A model generated the notes under the pieces. It was not told the origin of the DNA and made no database searches. It saw only the letters and a program-made list of their open reading frames with translations. DNA of 64,000 nucleotides, from the NCBI RefSeq assembly GCF_913773995.1, contig NZ_CAJYES010000110.1:28832-92831 (forward strand), in the 5' to 3' direction. How positions within the stretch are numbered: position 1 is the stretch's first letter; every line of letters begins with the position of its first letter. Made by a program: the position numbers and the translations under genes. This stretch comes from an uncultured Pseudacidovorax sp. GTDB lineage: Bacteria > Pseudomonadota > Gammaproteobacteria > Burkholderiales > Burkholderiaceae_C. This document shows, one piece after another, positions 40,967 to 51,059 of the stretch.

Positions 40967-41596
40967 TCAGCGCACCAGCGGATTGGGCGTGGGCGCTTCC
41001 ACCCGGCGCAGCAGGTTGCGGTCGGTGTGGTGGAAGGGCTCCGTCTGACCCAGGATCTGCAGCACCGTGTCTTCCTCGTAGCCCCAGGTGCCGTCGTCGT
41101 TGATCGTCACCTTGATGCGGAATTCGGTGGTGCGGAAGGCTTCCTGCAGGAAGGGCGCGGAGCAGATGCCCCAGGTCTCCAGCCCCTGCGTCGCGACCAG
41201 CTCGAAGCTGCGCGCATCGGCGGCCACGGTGCCGGCCGCCATCGCCACCTGGCCGCGCGGGATGGTCAGGGTGTGCATCACGCAGCCGGTGGCGGGCTCC
41301 CACAGCCAGTAGCCCACTTGCTCGTGGTAGGTCTTGACCTGATCGGGCTTGGTGATGTGCGTGTGGTAGCGCAGGCCGTAGAGCAGCTGGGGCCCGTTGG
41401 TCACCGGGTCGATGGGCTGCAGGCTGATGCGCTCGACGAAGGCCTGCTTCTTGGGGCCTTCGGCCTTGGGCTTGACGTCCAGGCCGCGGGCGCCTTCCCA
41501 AACGCCCGCCATGGGACCGAGCGGTCCCAGGTTGGCCAGGGTGTGGAGATCGACGTCGCGGGGTTCGGTGTAGATGTCGCGGGCGGGGGCGTTCAT
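40967..41596 (-). CDS. Heme-binding beta-barrel (nitrobindin/DUF1794-like) family protein
   Basis: A 209-residue protein with lipocalin/FABP-like features: LGPLGPMAGVWEGARGLD resembles the GxWxGxG strand of nitrobindins, LLYGLRYHTHITKPD and QVGYWLWEPATGCVMHTLTIPRGQ the following strands, and FRIKVTINDDGTWGYEEDTVLQI a C-terminal pair. Nitrobindins bind ferric heme and detoxify NO/peroxynitrite; the distal residues cannot be checked by eye here. It is tail-to-tail with the SDR and 79 bases downstream of the rhodanese gene on the same strand. Confidence 0.7.
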   Translation of the reverse strand: MNAPARDIYTEPRDVDLHTLANLGPLGPMAGVWEGARGLDVKPKAEGPKKQAFVERISLQPIDPVTNGPQLLYGLRYHTHITKPDQVKTYHEQVGYWLWEPATGCVMHTLTIPRGQVAMAAGTVAADARSFELVATQGLETWGICSAPFLQEAFRTTEFRIKVTINDDGTWGYEEDTVLQILGQTEPFHHTDRNLLRRVEAPTPNPLVR

Positions 41597-41675
41597 GGCG
41601 TTTGTCGTGTTTCGGACGGAAAAGCGGCCGGGACTGTCGCGTGAGCACGCCCCGTGCCCGCCGCGACGTGCGGGC

Positions 41676-42113
41676 CTAGTTCTGCCGCCAGGGCAGCCCA
41701 CGCTTGCGCCAGCCGCCCTTTAGGCCCCGGTGGCCGTCCGTGTCCGGGTCCCCCTCGAAGCCTTCGAGGATGTTGTAGGCCTCGATGCCCAGCTCGGTGG
41801 CGCGCCGGGCCGCCGCCACGGAGCGCACGCCGCTGCGGCACAGTAGCACCACCTTGCCGCCGGGCGGCACGGCCGCGCGCAGGGCCTCGTCGAAGCCGGC
41901 GTTCATCGCCATGCCGGGCCACTGCTTCCAGGCCACGGCCACGGCACCTGGGACGAAGCCCACCCATTCGCGCTCGGCGTCGGTGCGCACGTCCACCAGC
42001 ACGGCCTGGCCGGTGGTCATCCAGCGGGCGGCCAGTTCGGGCGTCACGTCGCCCGCATAGCCCTCGGCGGGGCGGGGCTGGTTGTCATCGTGGGAGGCAG
42101 GGGCTTGGGTCAT
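41676..42113 (-). CDS. Rhodanese-like sulfurtransferase
   Basis: A 145-residue single-domain rhodanese. The active-site loop is VVLLCRSGVRS with C92; VLVDVRTDAEREWVGFVPGAVAVAW is the conserved N-terminal block. The loop CRSGVRS is six residues, as in sulfur transfer rather than phosphatase variants. It is cytosolic. It is divergent from the small exported protein gene downstream on the + strand. Confidence 0.92.
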   Translation of the reverse strand: MTQAPASHDDNQPRPAEGYAGDVTPELAARWMTTGQAVLVDVRTDAEREWVGFVPGAVAVAWKQWPGMAMNAGFDEALRAAVPPGGKVVLLCRSGVRSVAAARRATELGIEAYNILEGFEGDPDTDGHRGLKGGWRKRGLPWRQN

Positions 42114-42226
42114 GGTGGGCAGTCCGGAAAAAGGGCGGCTGCTATTGTTCCTCCAAGCCCGCGGACCGCGCCGTCGCGGTCCTTTCCCGCCAACGCCTTG
42201 CGCCTGCCGCGCGTTGAAAGCCCACC

Positions 42227-42601
42227 ATGCCGAACCGCCCCTGCCGACCTCTCATGCCTGCGCTGCTGGCCGTCCTCATGGCCGGGGGCGCCACGCTCGC
42301 CACCGCGCAGAGCACCGACACCCGCAAGCCCGGGCCCTTCGAGCGCGCCCAGCAGCAGCGCTATGCCAACACGCCGTCGATGCGGGCGATCCAACAGGGG
42401 GCGGACTTCAACACGCAGCAGCCGCCACCGGCGGTGGTGCCGTCTCCGCCGCCGCACTGGCACCCGCACCGGCCGCCCGTGGTGATCTACGAGGACAGCC
42501 GCTACGCCCCCTGGGGCAACGCGCCCGAGGCCGCACCGCAGCGCCCCGCCAGCCGGCAGGACACGCCGCAGATCTGGTACGGCGGGCCGCTGCAGCAATA
42601 G
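42227..42601 (+). CDS. Small exported Pro-rich protein of unknown function
   Basis: A 124-residue protein with a signal peptide (LMPALLAVLMAGGATLATAQ, cleavage after ATA) and a Pro/His-rich middle (PPPAVVPSPPPHWHPHRPP) followed by VIYEDSRYAPWG. No domain is recognised. It is probably periplasmic; the His-Pro stretch could bind metal. It is followed 54 bases later by the glutathione reductase gene on the same strand. Confidence 0.72.
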   Translation: MPNRPCRPLMPALLAVLMAGGATLATAQSTDTRKPGPFERAQQQRYANTPSMRAIQQGADFNTQQPPPAVVPSPPPHWHPHRPPVVIYEDSRYAPWGNAPEAAPQRPASRQDTPQIWYGGPLQQ

Positions 42602-42655
42602 CCAACGCCCGCCTTGGCTACAGTGGCGCCTCCTGCAACCCTGGAGACGCGCCGC

Positions 42656-44029
42656 ATGGCCTCGTCCACCCCTTCCTTCGACTTCGACCTCTTCGTCATC
42701 GGTGGCGGCAGCGCGGGCGTGCGCGCAGCCCGCATGGCCGGCCAGCGGGGCGCCCGTGTGGCCCTGGCCGAATGCGCCGAACTGGGCGGCACCTGCGTCA
42801 ACGTGGGCTGCATTCCCAAGAAGCTCTACAGCTACGCGGCCGGCTATGCCGAGGCCTTCGAGGAGGCGCCGGGCTATGGATGGCACATCGATAGCGCGCC
42901 GCGCTTCGACTGGGGCCGGCTCAAGACGGCGCGTGCCAAGGAGATCCACCGGCTCAACGGCGTCTACCAGGGCCTGCTCGACGGCGCCCGGGTCACGCTG
43001 CTGCGCGGCTGGGCGCAGCTGGTGGACGGCCACACGGTGCAGATCGAGGGCAAGCGCCACACCGCGCGCCATGTGCTGATCGCCACCGGTGGCGCGCCCT
43101 TCCTGCCCGACGTGCCTGGCAAGGAGCTGGTGAAGGTGTCCGACGCCATGTTCGACCTGCCGGCCTTTCCACGCCGGCTGATGGTGATCGGCGGCGGCTA
43201 CATCGGCTGCGAGTTCGCCTCCATCTTCCGCGGCCTGGGCGCGGAGGTGACGCTGCTGCACCGTGGCGCCCACATCCTCAACGGCTTCGACCATGACGTG
43301 CGCGAGTTCCTGGCCCGCGAGATGGGCCGCGCTGGCATCGACCTGCGCATGAACCAGGAGGCCGCTTCCTTCACGAAGGGCGAGGGCGGCGAGATCGTCG
43401 CCACGCTGGCGCGCGGCCAGCGCCTGGCGGCCGATGTGGTGCTGGTGGCCACGGGCCGCCGGCCGCTCACGGCCGGCATGGGTCTGGAGGAAGCGGGCGT
43501 CAAGCTCGACGAACGCGGTGCCGTGGTGGTCGATGCCGAGTACCGCAGCAGCCTGCCCTCGGTGCTGGCCATCGGCGACGTCTCGACCCGCCTGCAGCTC
43601 ACGCCGGTGGCGCTGGCTGAGGCCATGGTGGTGGTGGATCGCCTGTTCGGCGAAGGCCGCCGCACCCTGGACTACGAGTACATCCCGACCGCCGTCTTCA
43701 CCCACCCCAGCGTGGGCACCTGCGGCTACACCGAGATGGAGGCGCGCACGAAGTTCGGCGAGGTGCGCATCTTCAACAGCGAATTCAAGCCGCTGCGCCA
43801 CACGCTCTCGGGCCGCGGCGAGCGCTGCTTCATGAAGCTGGTGGTCGACGCGAAGAGCGACCGTGTGGTGGGCCTGCACATGGTGGGCGCCGATGCCGGC
43901 GAGATCGTGCAGGGCTTCGCCGTGGCCATGCGCGCCGGCGCCACCAAGGCCGACTTCGACCGCACCATCGGCATCCATCCGACGGCGGCGGAGGAGTTCG
44001 TGACGATGCGGGAGCCGACGGTCGGCTGA
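42656..44029 (+). CDS. gor: Glutathione-disulfide reductase
   Basis: A 457-residue flavoenzyme. FAD motif FVIGGGSAGVRAARM, redox-active GGTCVNVGC (C47, C52), NADP motif VIGGGYIGCEFA with an NADP-type RGAH follow, then VLAIGDVSTRLQLTPVALAE and the C-terminal HPTAAEEF with the catalytic His. It reduces GSSG with NADPH in the cytoplasm. CTGGAGACGC precedes ATG 42656. Confidence 0.95.
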   Translation: MASSTPSFDFDLFVIGGGSAGVRAARMAGQRGARVALAECAELGGTCVNVGCIPKKLYSYAAGYAEAFEEAPGYGWHIDSAPRFDWGRLKTARAKEIHRLNGVYQGLLDGARVTLLRGWAQLVDGHTVQIEGKRHTARHVLIATGGAPFLPDVPGKELVKVSDAMFDLPAFPRRLMVIGGGYIGCEFASIFRGLGAEVTLLHRGAHILNGFDHDVREFLAREMGRAGIDLRMNQEAASFTKGEGGEIVATLARGQRLAADVVLVATGRRPLTAGMGLEEAGVKLDERGAVVVDAEYRSSLPSVLAIGDVSTRLQLTPVALAEAMVVVDRLFGEGRRTLDYEYIPTAVFTHPSVGTCGYTEMEARTKFGEVRIFNSEFKPLRHTLSGRGERCFMKLVVDAKSDRVVGLHMVGADAGEIVQGFAVAMRAGATKADFDRTIGIHPTAAEEFVTMREPTVG

Positions 44030-44117
44030 GGGTGCGCCGGGCCGCGCGCCGGACGTCGGCGACCGCAGGCCACGGAAGCGTCATGGAGCGCAGGCATGCA
44101 CATTGCAAAATGCCCGC

Positions 44118-45635
44118 ATGCCCTACATGCCGCCTTTCATCGCCCCCACCCGCTTCACCGACCCCGACGCGGCGCTGGCCCAGGTGCAGCGCATCTACCA
44201 GGAGGGCCTGGCGCACCTGCGCGAGTCGATGCAGCGCTTCGTGGCCGGCGAGACGCTGCCCGGCCGGGTGCGGGCCTGCTACCCCTTCGTGCGGGTGCAC
44301 ACCCACACCAACACCCGCTACGCCACGCCCGCCACCTCGGGCCTGAGCTACGGCTTCGTGGCCGGCCCGGGGCGCTACGAAACCACGCTGAGCCGGCCCG
44401 ATCTGTTCGCCCGCTACTACCGCGAGCAGTTCCGGCTGATCCTCGCCAACCACCAGATCGAGCTGGAGATCGGCACCGGCAGCGAGCCGATCCCGATCCA
44501 CTTCTCCTTCGCCGAGAACGAGCACATCGAGGGCAGCATGAGCGCCGAGCGCCGCGCCCTGATGCGCGATGTGTTCGACCTGCCCGACCTGGGCGCGATG
44601 GACGACGGCATCGCCAACGGCACGCACATCACGCGGCCGGGCGAGGCCGAGCCGCTGTCGCTGTTCACCGCCGCGCGGGTGGACTATTCGCTGCAGCGCC
44701 TGCGCCACTACACGGGCACGGCGCCGGAGTGGTTCCAGAACTTCGTGCTGTTCACCAACTACCAGTTCTACATCGACGAGTTCGTGCGCCTGGGCCACGA
44801 GGCGATGGACGACGAGGCGGGCGAGTACATCGCCTTCGTCGAGCCCGGCAACGTGGTCACGCGCCGTCGCGGCCTCACGCCCGAGCAGTCGGGCGACCTG
44901 GCCGAGCGCATCGGCGCCTTGCAGGGCACGCCGCCCGGGCGGCTGCCGCAGATGCCGGCCTACCACCTGGTGCGCGCTGATCGCAGCGGCATCACCATGG
45001 TCAACATCGGCGTGGGTCCGGCCAATGCCAAGAACATCACCGACCACATCGCGGTGCTGCGCCCGCACGCCTGGATGATGCTGGGCCACTGCGCCGGCCT
45101 GCGCAACACGCAGCAACTCGGCGACTACGTGCTGGCCCATGCCTATGTGCGCGAGGACCATGTGCTGGACGAGGAGTTGCCGCTGTGGGTGCCCATTCCC
45201 GCGCTGTCCGAGATCCAGCTGGCGCTGGAGCAGGCCGTGGCCGAGGTCACCGGCTGCAGCGGCGCCGAGCTCAAGGCCATCATGCGCACCGGCACCGTGG
45301 CCACCACCGACAACCGCAACTGGGAGCTGCTTCCGGGCAACGAGCCGCAGCGCCGCTTCAGCCAGAGCCGCGCCGTGGCGCTGGACATGGAAAGCGCCAC
45401 CATCGCGGCCAACGGCTTCCGCTTCCGCGTGCCCTACGGCACCCTGCTGTGCGTGAGCGACAAGCCGCTGCACGGCGAGATCAAACTGCCCGGCATGGCC
45501 AACCACTTCTACCGCGAGCGGGTGGAGCAGCACCTGCGCATCGGCATGAAGGCCATCGACATCCTGCGCGCCGAAGGCACCACGCGGCTGCACAGCCGCA
45601 AGCTGCGCAGCTTTGCGGAGGTGGCGTTCCAGTAG
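44118..45635 (+). CDS. amn: AMP nucleosidase
   Basis: A 505-residue enzyme that splits AMP into adenine and ribose 5-phosphate, lowering AMP. The N-terminal AMNp_N domain (FTDPDAALAQVQRIYQEGL) is followed by the PNP-like catalytic domain: TMVNIGVGPANAKNITDHI, WMMLGHCAGLRNTQQLGDYVLAHAY (in parts), and ALDMESATIAANGFRFRVPYGTLLCVSD with the catalytic region DMES. ATG 44118 is the best start by family length. Confidence 0.95.
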   Translation: MPYMPPFIAPTRFTDPDAALAQVQRIYQEGLAHLRESMQRFVAGETLPGRVRACYPFVRVHTHTNTRYATPATSGLSYGFVAGPGRYETTLSRPDLFARYYREQFRLILANHQIELEIGTGSEPIPIHFSFAENEHIEGSMSAERRALMRDVFDLPDLGAMDDGIANGTHITRPGEAEPLSLFTAARVDYSLQRLRHYTGTAPEWFQNFVLFTNYQFYIDEFVRLGHEAMDDEAGEYIAFVEPGNVVTRRRGLTPEQSGDLAERIGALQGTPPGRLPQMPAYHLVRADRSGITMVNIGVGPANAKNITDHIAVLRPHAWMMLGHCAGLRNTQQLGDYVLAHAYVREDHVLDEELPLWVPIPALSEIQLALEQAVAEVTGCSGAELKAIMRTGTVATTDNRNWELLPGNEPQRRFSQSRAVALDMESATIAANGFRFRVPYGTLLCVSDKPLHGEIKLPGMANHFYRERVEQHLRIGMKAIDILRAEGTTRLHSRKLRSFAEVAFQ

Positions 45636-45647
45636 CAGCCAGCCGGT

Positions 45648-46598
45648 TCAGGCTGCGGGTGCGAGCCAGTGGCCCGTGCCTTCCAGGTACGGCGAAGGCT
45701 GGGCGGCGCTCCAGCGCAGTGGCAGCGCCCCGCGTCGGCGCCAGCCGCTGACGATCTGCAGGCGCAGCACGCGGTCGACACCCTCGAAGCCCAGCGCCTC
45801 GGGCGTACCCGTCAGCACCTGCGCGCGCGCCGACAGCTGCAGCAGGTCGCCCCGTTCGAAGTCCACGAAGAGCAGCCCGGCCCACGGGTGCAGCAGAAGG
45901 TTGCCCAGGGTGTTGAAGAAGCGGTTGCCGTCGAAGTCCGGCACCGCGAGGGTGCCGTCCGCCGCCACCTGCACGAAGCCCGGCCGGCCGCCGCGGTGGG
46001 ACACATCCACGCCCTCCGCGGGCCGGGTGGGGTCGGTGGCATGCGGATGCGCGCTGGCGATGAACAGGGTGTCGGCCAGGGCGATCAGCGCGCGGGCGGC
46101 CTCGTCGAGGCCGGTCAGCGCCTCGGCCGCGGGCGGCGTGTGCGCAACGGTGTGCGGCGACGCTTCACGGGCCTGGATGTAGCGCGGGCAATTGCCGAAG
46201 CTCTGGCCCACGGCCAGCTCGAAGCCCGCGGCATCGACGGCAGTCACTCGGCCGTTGAGCCGGTTGCGCCGCCGCGTGTGCGGCTCGATGCCGAGCAGGC
46301 CCAGCGGCGCGTCCGGCCGCAGTGCCGCCGCCAGCGGGTCGGCGGCATCGGGCAGGGCGTCGATGCGCAGGCGGCGCGGATCGGGCGAATGCATGAAGCC
46401 CGGCGAGCCTGTCAGCACGCTGGCCCACGGGCGTCGGTGCTCGTCCAGGCTGCCCACCACCACGAAGGGCAACTGCGCGAAGAAGTCGCGGTGCTGCTGC
46501 GGCATGTGATCGCGGATCACACGCGGGCCCAGGGCGCCGAGCTGGGCATCGACGCCCTCCTGGCGTTGCAGGGCGATCTCGCCGTCGTGGAAGGTCAT
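45648..46598 (-). CDS. Pyridoxamine 5'-phosphate oxidase-family FMN-binding protein
   Basis: A 316-residue protein with two split-barrel halves. LPFVVVGSLDEHRRPWASVLTG and LFIASAHPHATDPTRPAEGVDVSHRGGRPGFVQV (in parts) contain the flavin-binding region, and FDGNRFFNTLGNLLLHPWAGLLFVDFE is the conserved second block. This class is usually fused or adjacent to a ferredoxin reductase domain; none is present here. It is in the same direction as the GST gene, 19 bases upstream, so the two form an operon. Confidence 0.85.
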   Translation of the reverse strand: MTFHDGEIALQRQEGVDAQLGALGPRVIRDHMPQQHRDFFAQLPFVVVGSLDEHRRPWASVLTGSPGFMHSPDPRRLRIDALPDAADPLAAALRPDAPLGLLGIEPHTRRRNRLNGRVTAVDAAGFELAVGQSFGNCPRYIQAREASPHTVAHTPPAAEALTGLDEAARALIALADTLFIASAHPHATDPTRPAEGVDVSHRGGRPGFVQVAADGTLAVPDFDGNRFFNTLGNLLLHPWAGLLFVDFERGDLLQLSARAQVLTGTPEALGFEGVDRVLRLQIVSGWRRRGALPLRWSAAQPSPYLEGTGHWLAPAA

Positions 46599-46617
46599 GG
46601 TGTGCTACTCCAGCTGT

Positions 46618-47280
46618 TCAAGCCAGCAGGCCGATGCGCGAGCGCGGCATGGGCAGGAAGCCCGGCAGGCCCTCGATGCGGGCCAGCCAGCCCCGCACCT
46701 GCGGGTAGTCGTCCAGCGCCACATGCCCTTCGGGCGCGAGGGCCACATAGGCATAGTGGGCGACGTCTGCCAACGTGGGACGGGCGGCGGCCAGGAAGTC
46801 CTGCGTGGCCAGATGGGCGTCCATCACCTGCAGCAGGGCATGGGCCCGGGCCACCGCGGCGTCGTCCTTGGGACGGCCCATCAGCAGGGCGATACGCGCG
46901 GCGGCCGGGCCGAATGCCAGGGGCCCCGCCGCCAGCGACAGCCAGCGCTGCACCTGGGCTGCGCCCACCGGATCGGCCGGCAGCCATAGCGTCGGATCGG
47001 GCGCATACCGGGCGTTGAGGTACACGAGGATTGCGTTGGAGTCCGCCAGCACCACGTCGCCGTCCTGCAGCACGGGCACCTGGCCGAAGCGGTTCATCGC
47101 CAGGAAGGCCGGACGCTTGTGCTCGCCGGCCTTCAGGTCCACGACCTGGCTGTGCCAGGGCAGGCCCAGCAGCGACAGGAACAGGCGCACGCGATGCGCA
47201 TGGCCCGACAGCGGGGCATCGTGGAGCACGAGGGCAGGGACGGCCGAGGCCGGCTCGGAGGCGGGGGTGTGTTCAGGCAT
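46618..47280 (-). CDS. Glutathione S-transferase family protein
   Basis: A 220-residue GST: thioredoxin-like N-domain (LHDAPLSGHAHRVRLFLSLLGLPW, GQVPVLQDGDVVLADSNAILVYL) and helical C-domain (FLAAARPTLADVAHYAYVALAPEG). The SGHAHRVR replaces the usual SxxxxKVR with the N-terminal Ser as likely thiol activator. It is divergent from a LysR gene with a short inverted repeat between them, so it is probably its target, and co-transcribed with the PNPOx-family gene. Confidence 0.93.
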   Translation of the reverse strand: MPEHTPASEPASAVPALVLHDAPLSGHAHRVRLFLSLLGLPWHSQVVDLKAGEHKRPAFLAMNRFGQVPVLQDGDVVLADSNAILVYLNARYAPDPTLWLPADPVGAAQVQRWLSLAAGPLAFGPAAARIALLMGRPKDDAAVARAHALLQVMDAHLATQDFLAAARPTLADVAHYAYVALAPEGHVALDDYPQVRGWLARIEGLPGFLPMPRSRIGLLA

Positions 47281-47325
47281 GCGCCCATTGTTTTTCGATA
47301 CGGCGGACGGATCAATGCGAATCCA

Positions 47326-47342
47326 CGGAGGACATTGCTCCG
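47326..47342. promoter_or_regulatory. Candidate LysR box between gst and lysR
   Basis: CGGAG-GACATTG-CTCCG, a 5-bp inverted repeat with a 7-base spacer in the 82-base divergent gap. Confidence 0.4.
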
Positions 47343-47362
47343 ATTTCCGGTGTAATCGCCGC

Positions 47363-48259
47363 ATGGATCGACTCAAGGCCATGCAGGTGTTCGTGCGCAT
47401 CGCGGAGCAGGGGAGCCTGACGCGGGCCGCGGATGTGCTCGGCAGCTCCCTGCCGGCGGTGGTGCGTACGCTGGCCGCGCTGGAGGCGCACCTGGGCGTG
47501 CGGCTCTTCCAGCGCAGCACGCGGCGTGTCGCGCTGACCGAGGACGGCCGCCGCTACCTCGACAGCGCGCGCGAGGTACTGGCCGCCGCCGATGCCGCCG
47601 ACCGCGCACTGACGCAGGAGGCGGGCGAAGCAGCCGGCCAGCTCACGGTCACGGCGCCGGTGCTGTTCGGCCACATGTACGTCGCGCCCGCCATCGTCGG
47701 CTTCATGCGCGCGCATCCGCAGGTGCGCTGCCGCGTGTTGTTGCACGACCGGCCGGTGAACCTGGTGGAAGAGGGCATCGACGTCGGCATCCGCATCAGC
47801 CGGCTCGAGGATTCGTCACTGGTGGCGCAGCAGCTCGGCAGCATCCGGCGCGTGGTCGCTGCCAGCCCGGCGCTGCTGCGCGAGCGCGGCGTCCCCCGGC
47901 ATCCGCGCGATCTGGCGAACGCGCCGGCGGTGCTCGGCCAGCTCGACGGTGCGCCCCACTGGTCCTTCGACGTGCCGGACCGGCGCGTGCCGATGCAGGT
48001 CCCGCTCGACGTGCGGCTGGCCTTCAACCACATCGCACCGGCCGTGGAGGCCTGTGCCGCGGGCATGGGCTTCGGCCGCTTCTTCTCCTACCAGGTGCTG
48101 GGCCATGTGCGGGATGGGCGCCTGCAGCTCGTGCTGGAAGACTTCGAGCCTGCGCCGCGGCCCGTGAGCGTGATCTACCCGCATGCGCGTCATCTGCCGG
48201 CCCGCACCCGGGCGTTCGTCGAATGGATGAAGAAAGCCTTCGACGGGCTTCGGCTGTGA
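47363..48259 (+). CDS. LysR-family transcriptional regulator
   Basis: A 298-residue LTTR. HTH: FVRIAEQGSLTRAADVLGSSLPAVVRTLAALE (residues about 9-40); effector domain: GQLTVTAPVLFGHMYVAPAI, DVGIRISRLEDSSLVAQQLG. It belongs to the CrgA/DsdC-like group common in beta-proteobacteria. It is divergent from the GST/PNPOx operon, the probable target. Confidence 0.92.
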   Translation: MDRLKAMQVFVRIAEQGSLTRAADVLGSSLPAVVRTLAALEAHLGVRLFQRSTRRVALTEDGRRYLDSAREVLAAADAADRALTQEAGEAAGQLTVTAPVLFGHMYVAPAIVGFMRAHPQVRCRVLLHDRPVNLVEEGIDVGIRISRLEDSSLVAQQLGSIRRVVAASPALLRERGVPRHPRDLANAPAVLGQLDGAPHWSFDVPDRRVPMQVPLDVRLAFNHIAPAVEACAAGMGFGRFFSYQVLGHVRDGRLQLVLEDFEPAPRPVSVIYPHARHLPARTRAFVEWMKKAFDGLRL

Positions 48260-48353
48260 GCGCCGCGCAGGCGCCATAGCCGCCCGGCGGATGAAGGCTC
48301 AGGCTCTCGGAAGGTGCGAATGAATCCGACGTGGCGGGCTCGCTCACCCCTTC

Positions 48354-48659
48354 TCAGTTCACGGCGCCACCGAACTCGGCTATGAAGGCTTCTGCAAAGG
48401 CGGCGCTGCCCGTGATCGACAGGCGGAAGCTGCGCAGCGCCGGGCCCTCCTGCCGCTCCTCCAGGTCGGCGTCCCAGTCGCCGCCCTCCTCCACCGGGCT
48501 GCGACGGCCACGGAAGCGGCGCGCGGCCCAGTCCATCACCGTCTCGATCTCGGCACGCACGGCGGCCTCGCGCTCGGGGCCGACAGTGGCCAGCGCCTCG
48601 AACAGGCTGGTGTCGTCGTCGCCTTCGCTGTGGTCGAAGAGCAGGTAGTCCAGCGTCAT
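48354..48659 (-). CDS. Conserved small hypothetical protein
   Basis: A 101-residue acidic protein (DYLLFDHSEGDDDTSLFEAL, then RAEIETVMDWAARRF). No signal peptide or membrane helix. I recall uncharacterised short proteins of this type next to DEAD-box helicases in beta-proteobacteria, but give it no function. Its ATG overlaps the stop of the helicase gene (ATGA), so the two are translationally coupled. Confidence 0.78.
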   Translation of the reverse strand: MTLDYLLFDHSEGDDDTSLFEALATVGPEREAAVRAEIETVMDWAARRFRGRRSPVEEGGDWDADLEERQEGPALRSFRLSITGSAAFAEAFIAEFGGAVN

Positions 48660-49951
48660 GGCTGCGGGTCCTGCGAGCCGTCGGACGCTGCGGCCGAGCC
48701 GCTCGCCTTGGCCGCGGCGGCGCGCAGCTTGTCCTTCTTGTTCGGCCGCTTGCCCTTGATGCCGCCACCGGCCGCCGGCGCGTCGGCCGGCGCCGTCTCC
48801 TGCGGCTCGAAGCCCGCGATCTGCTCACGCGGCACGCGCAGGCCCTGGCGCTTCTCGATCAGGCGGAAGTGCGCCTCGGCCGCGGCGGGCACGAAGCTCA
48901 CGGCCACGCCGCTGGCGCCGGCGCGGCCGGTGCGACCGATGCGGTGCACATGGTCGGTGGGCGAGCGGGCCAGGTCGTGGTTGACCACCGCCGGCAGCTG
49001 CGCGATGTCGATGCCGCGCGCCGCCAGGTCGGTGGCCACCAGCACCTGCAGCCGGCCGGCCTTGAAGTCGGCCAGCACCTGTGTGCGCTTGCCCTGGCCC
49101 AGCATGCCGTGCAGCGGCTCGGCCGTGAGGCCGCCCTTGCGCAGCTTGTCGGCCACGGTTTCGCAGGCATGCTTGGTGGCCACGAACACCAGCACCTGCG
49201 GCCAGGCTTCGGTGGCGATCAGGTGGCGCAGCAGCGCGGTGCGTCGGCCCTCGTCGACCGCGATGGCGCGCTGGGCGATCTGCGGCAGCTCGGCCACCGG
49301 CGCGGGCGCCGTCACGGCCACGGGGTCGTGCAGCAGCGCATCGGCCAACTGCACCGTGCGCGGCGCGAAAGTGGCCGAGAACAGCAGGTTCTGCCGCTGC
49401 GCCGGCAGCGCGTCGAGGATGGCCTGCAGCTCTTCGGCGAAGCCCAGCTCCAGCAGGCGGTCGGCCTCGTCCAGCACCAGCACGGCGCAGTCCGAAAGGC
49501 GCAGCGCGTTGTGGCGCGCCAGGTCGAGCACGCGGCCGGGCGTGCCGATCACCAGGTCCGCGCCGCCGCGCAGGGCCATCAGCTGCGGGTTGATCGAGAC
49601 GCCGCCGATGGCGCGCACCACCTTCGGCCGCTCGGGCAACGTCGCCGCCAGTGCGGCCACGGTGTCGGCCACCTGCGCCGCCAGTTCGCGCGTGGGCACC
49701 AGCACCAGCGTGTGCAGCGCGCGGCGGGAGCGGTGGCGCGGCGCCTCGTGCCAGCGCTGCAGCAGCGGCAGCACGAAGGCGGCGGTCTTGCCCGAGCCGG
49801 TGTGGGCCATGGCGCGCAGGTCGCGGCCCTGCAGCACCACGGGAATGGCCAGGGCCTGGATGGGCGTGGGGGCGGCATAGCCCTGCTCGGCCACGGCCTG
49901 CAGGAGGTCGGGGCGCAGGCCCAGGTCGGCGTAGGTGGGGGAGGAAGACAC
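48656..49951 (-). CDS. DEAD-box ATP-dependent RNA helicase (RhlE-like)
   Basis: A 431-residue helicase with the full motif set: Q motif (YAAPTPIQALAIP), I AHTGSGKT, Ia PTRELAAQ, Ib TPGR, II VLDEADRLLELGF, III SAT, IV LVFVATK, V ATDLAARGIDI and VI HRIGRTGRAG. A basic tail (GKRPNKKDKLRAAAAKASG) may bind RNA. No ATG fits; GTG 49951 (SSSPTYADLGL) is taken, though no Shine-Dalgarno is evident. It remodels RNA, probably in rRNA or mRNA turnover. It is divergent from the NodI-like gene. Confidence 0.92.
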   Translation of the reverse strand: MSSSPTYADLGLRPDLLQAVAEQGYAAPTPIQALAIPVVLQGRDLRAMAHTGSGKTAAFVLPLLQRWHEAPRHRSRRALHTLVLVPTRELAAQVADTVAALAATLPERPKVVRAIGGVSINPQLMALRGGADLVIGTPGRVLDLARHNALRLSDCAVLVLDEADRLLELGFAEELQAILDALPAQRQNLLFSATFAPRTVQLADALLHDPVAVTAPAPVAELPQIAQRAIAVDEGRRTALLRHLIATEAWPQVLVFVATKHACETVADKLRKGGLTAEPLHGMLGQGKRTQVLADFKAGRLQVLVATDLAARGIDIAQLPAVVNHDLARSPTDHVHRIGRTGRAGASGVAVSFVPAAAEAHFRLIEKRQGLRVPREQIAGFEPQETAPADAPAAGGGIKGKRPNKKDKLRAAAAKASGSAAASDGSQDPQP

Positions 49952-50080
49952 GATGGGAGGAAGGGCCGGAAGAGCGCCGAGGAAGGGCTGCGGATTGTCC
50001 GCCTTCGCGCCCCGCCTACGGGCGTGTCGGCCAAGGCGCCGTGTGGGCGATGACGGCATGGGCCTTTGCCACAATGACGC

Positions 50081-51055
<975 letters not shown>

Positions 51056-51059
51056 GGCC

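Noticed and set aside
48260..48353. A terminator between the convergent LysR and small hypothetical genes
   Set aside because: No stem with a T-run is present on either strand.
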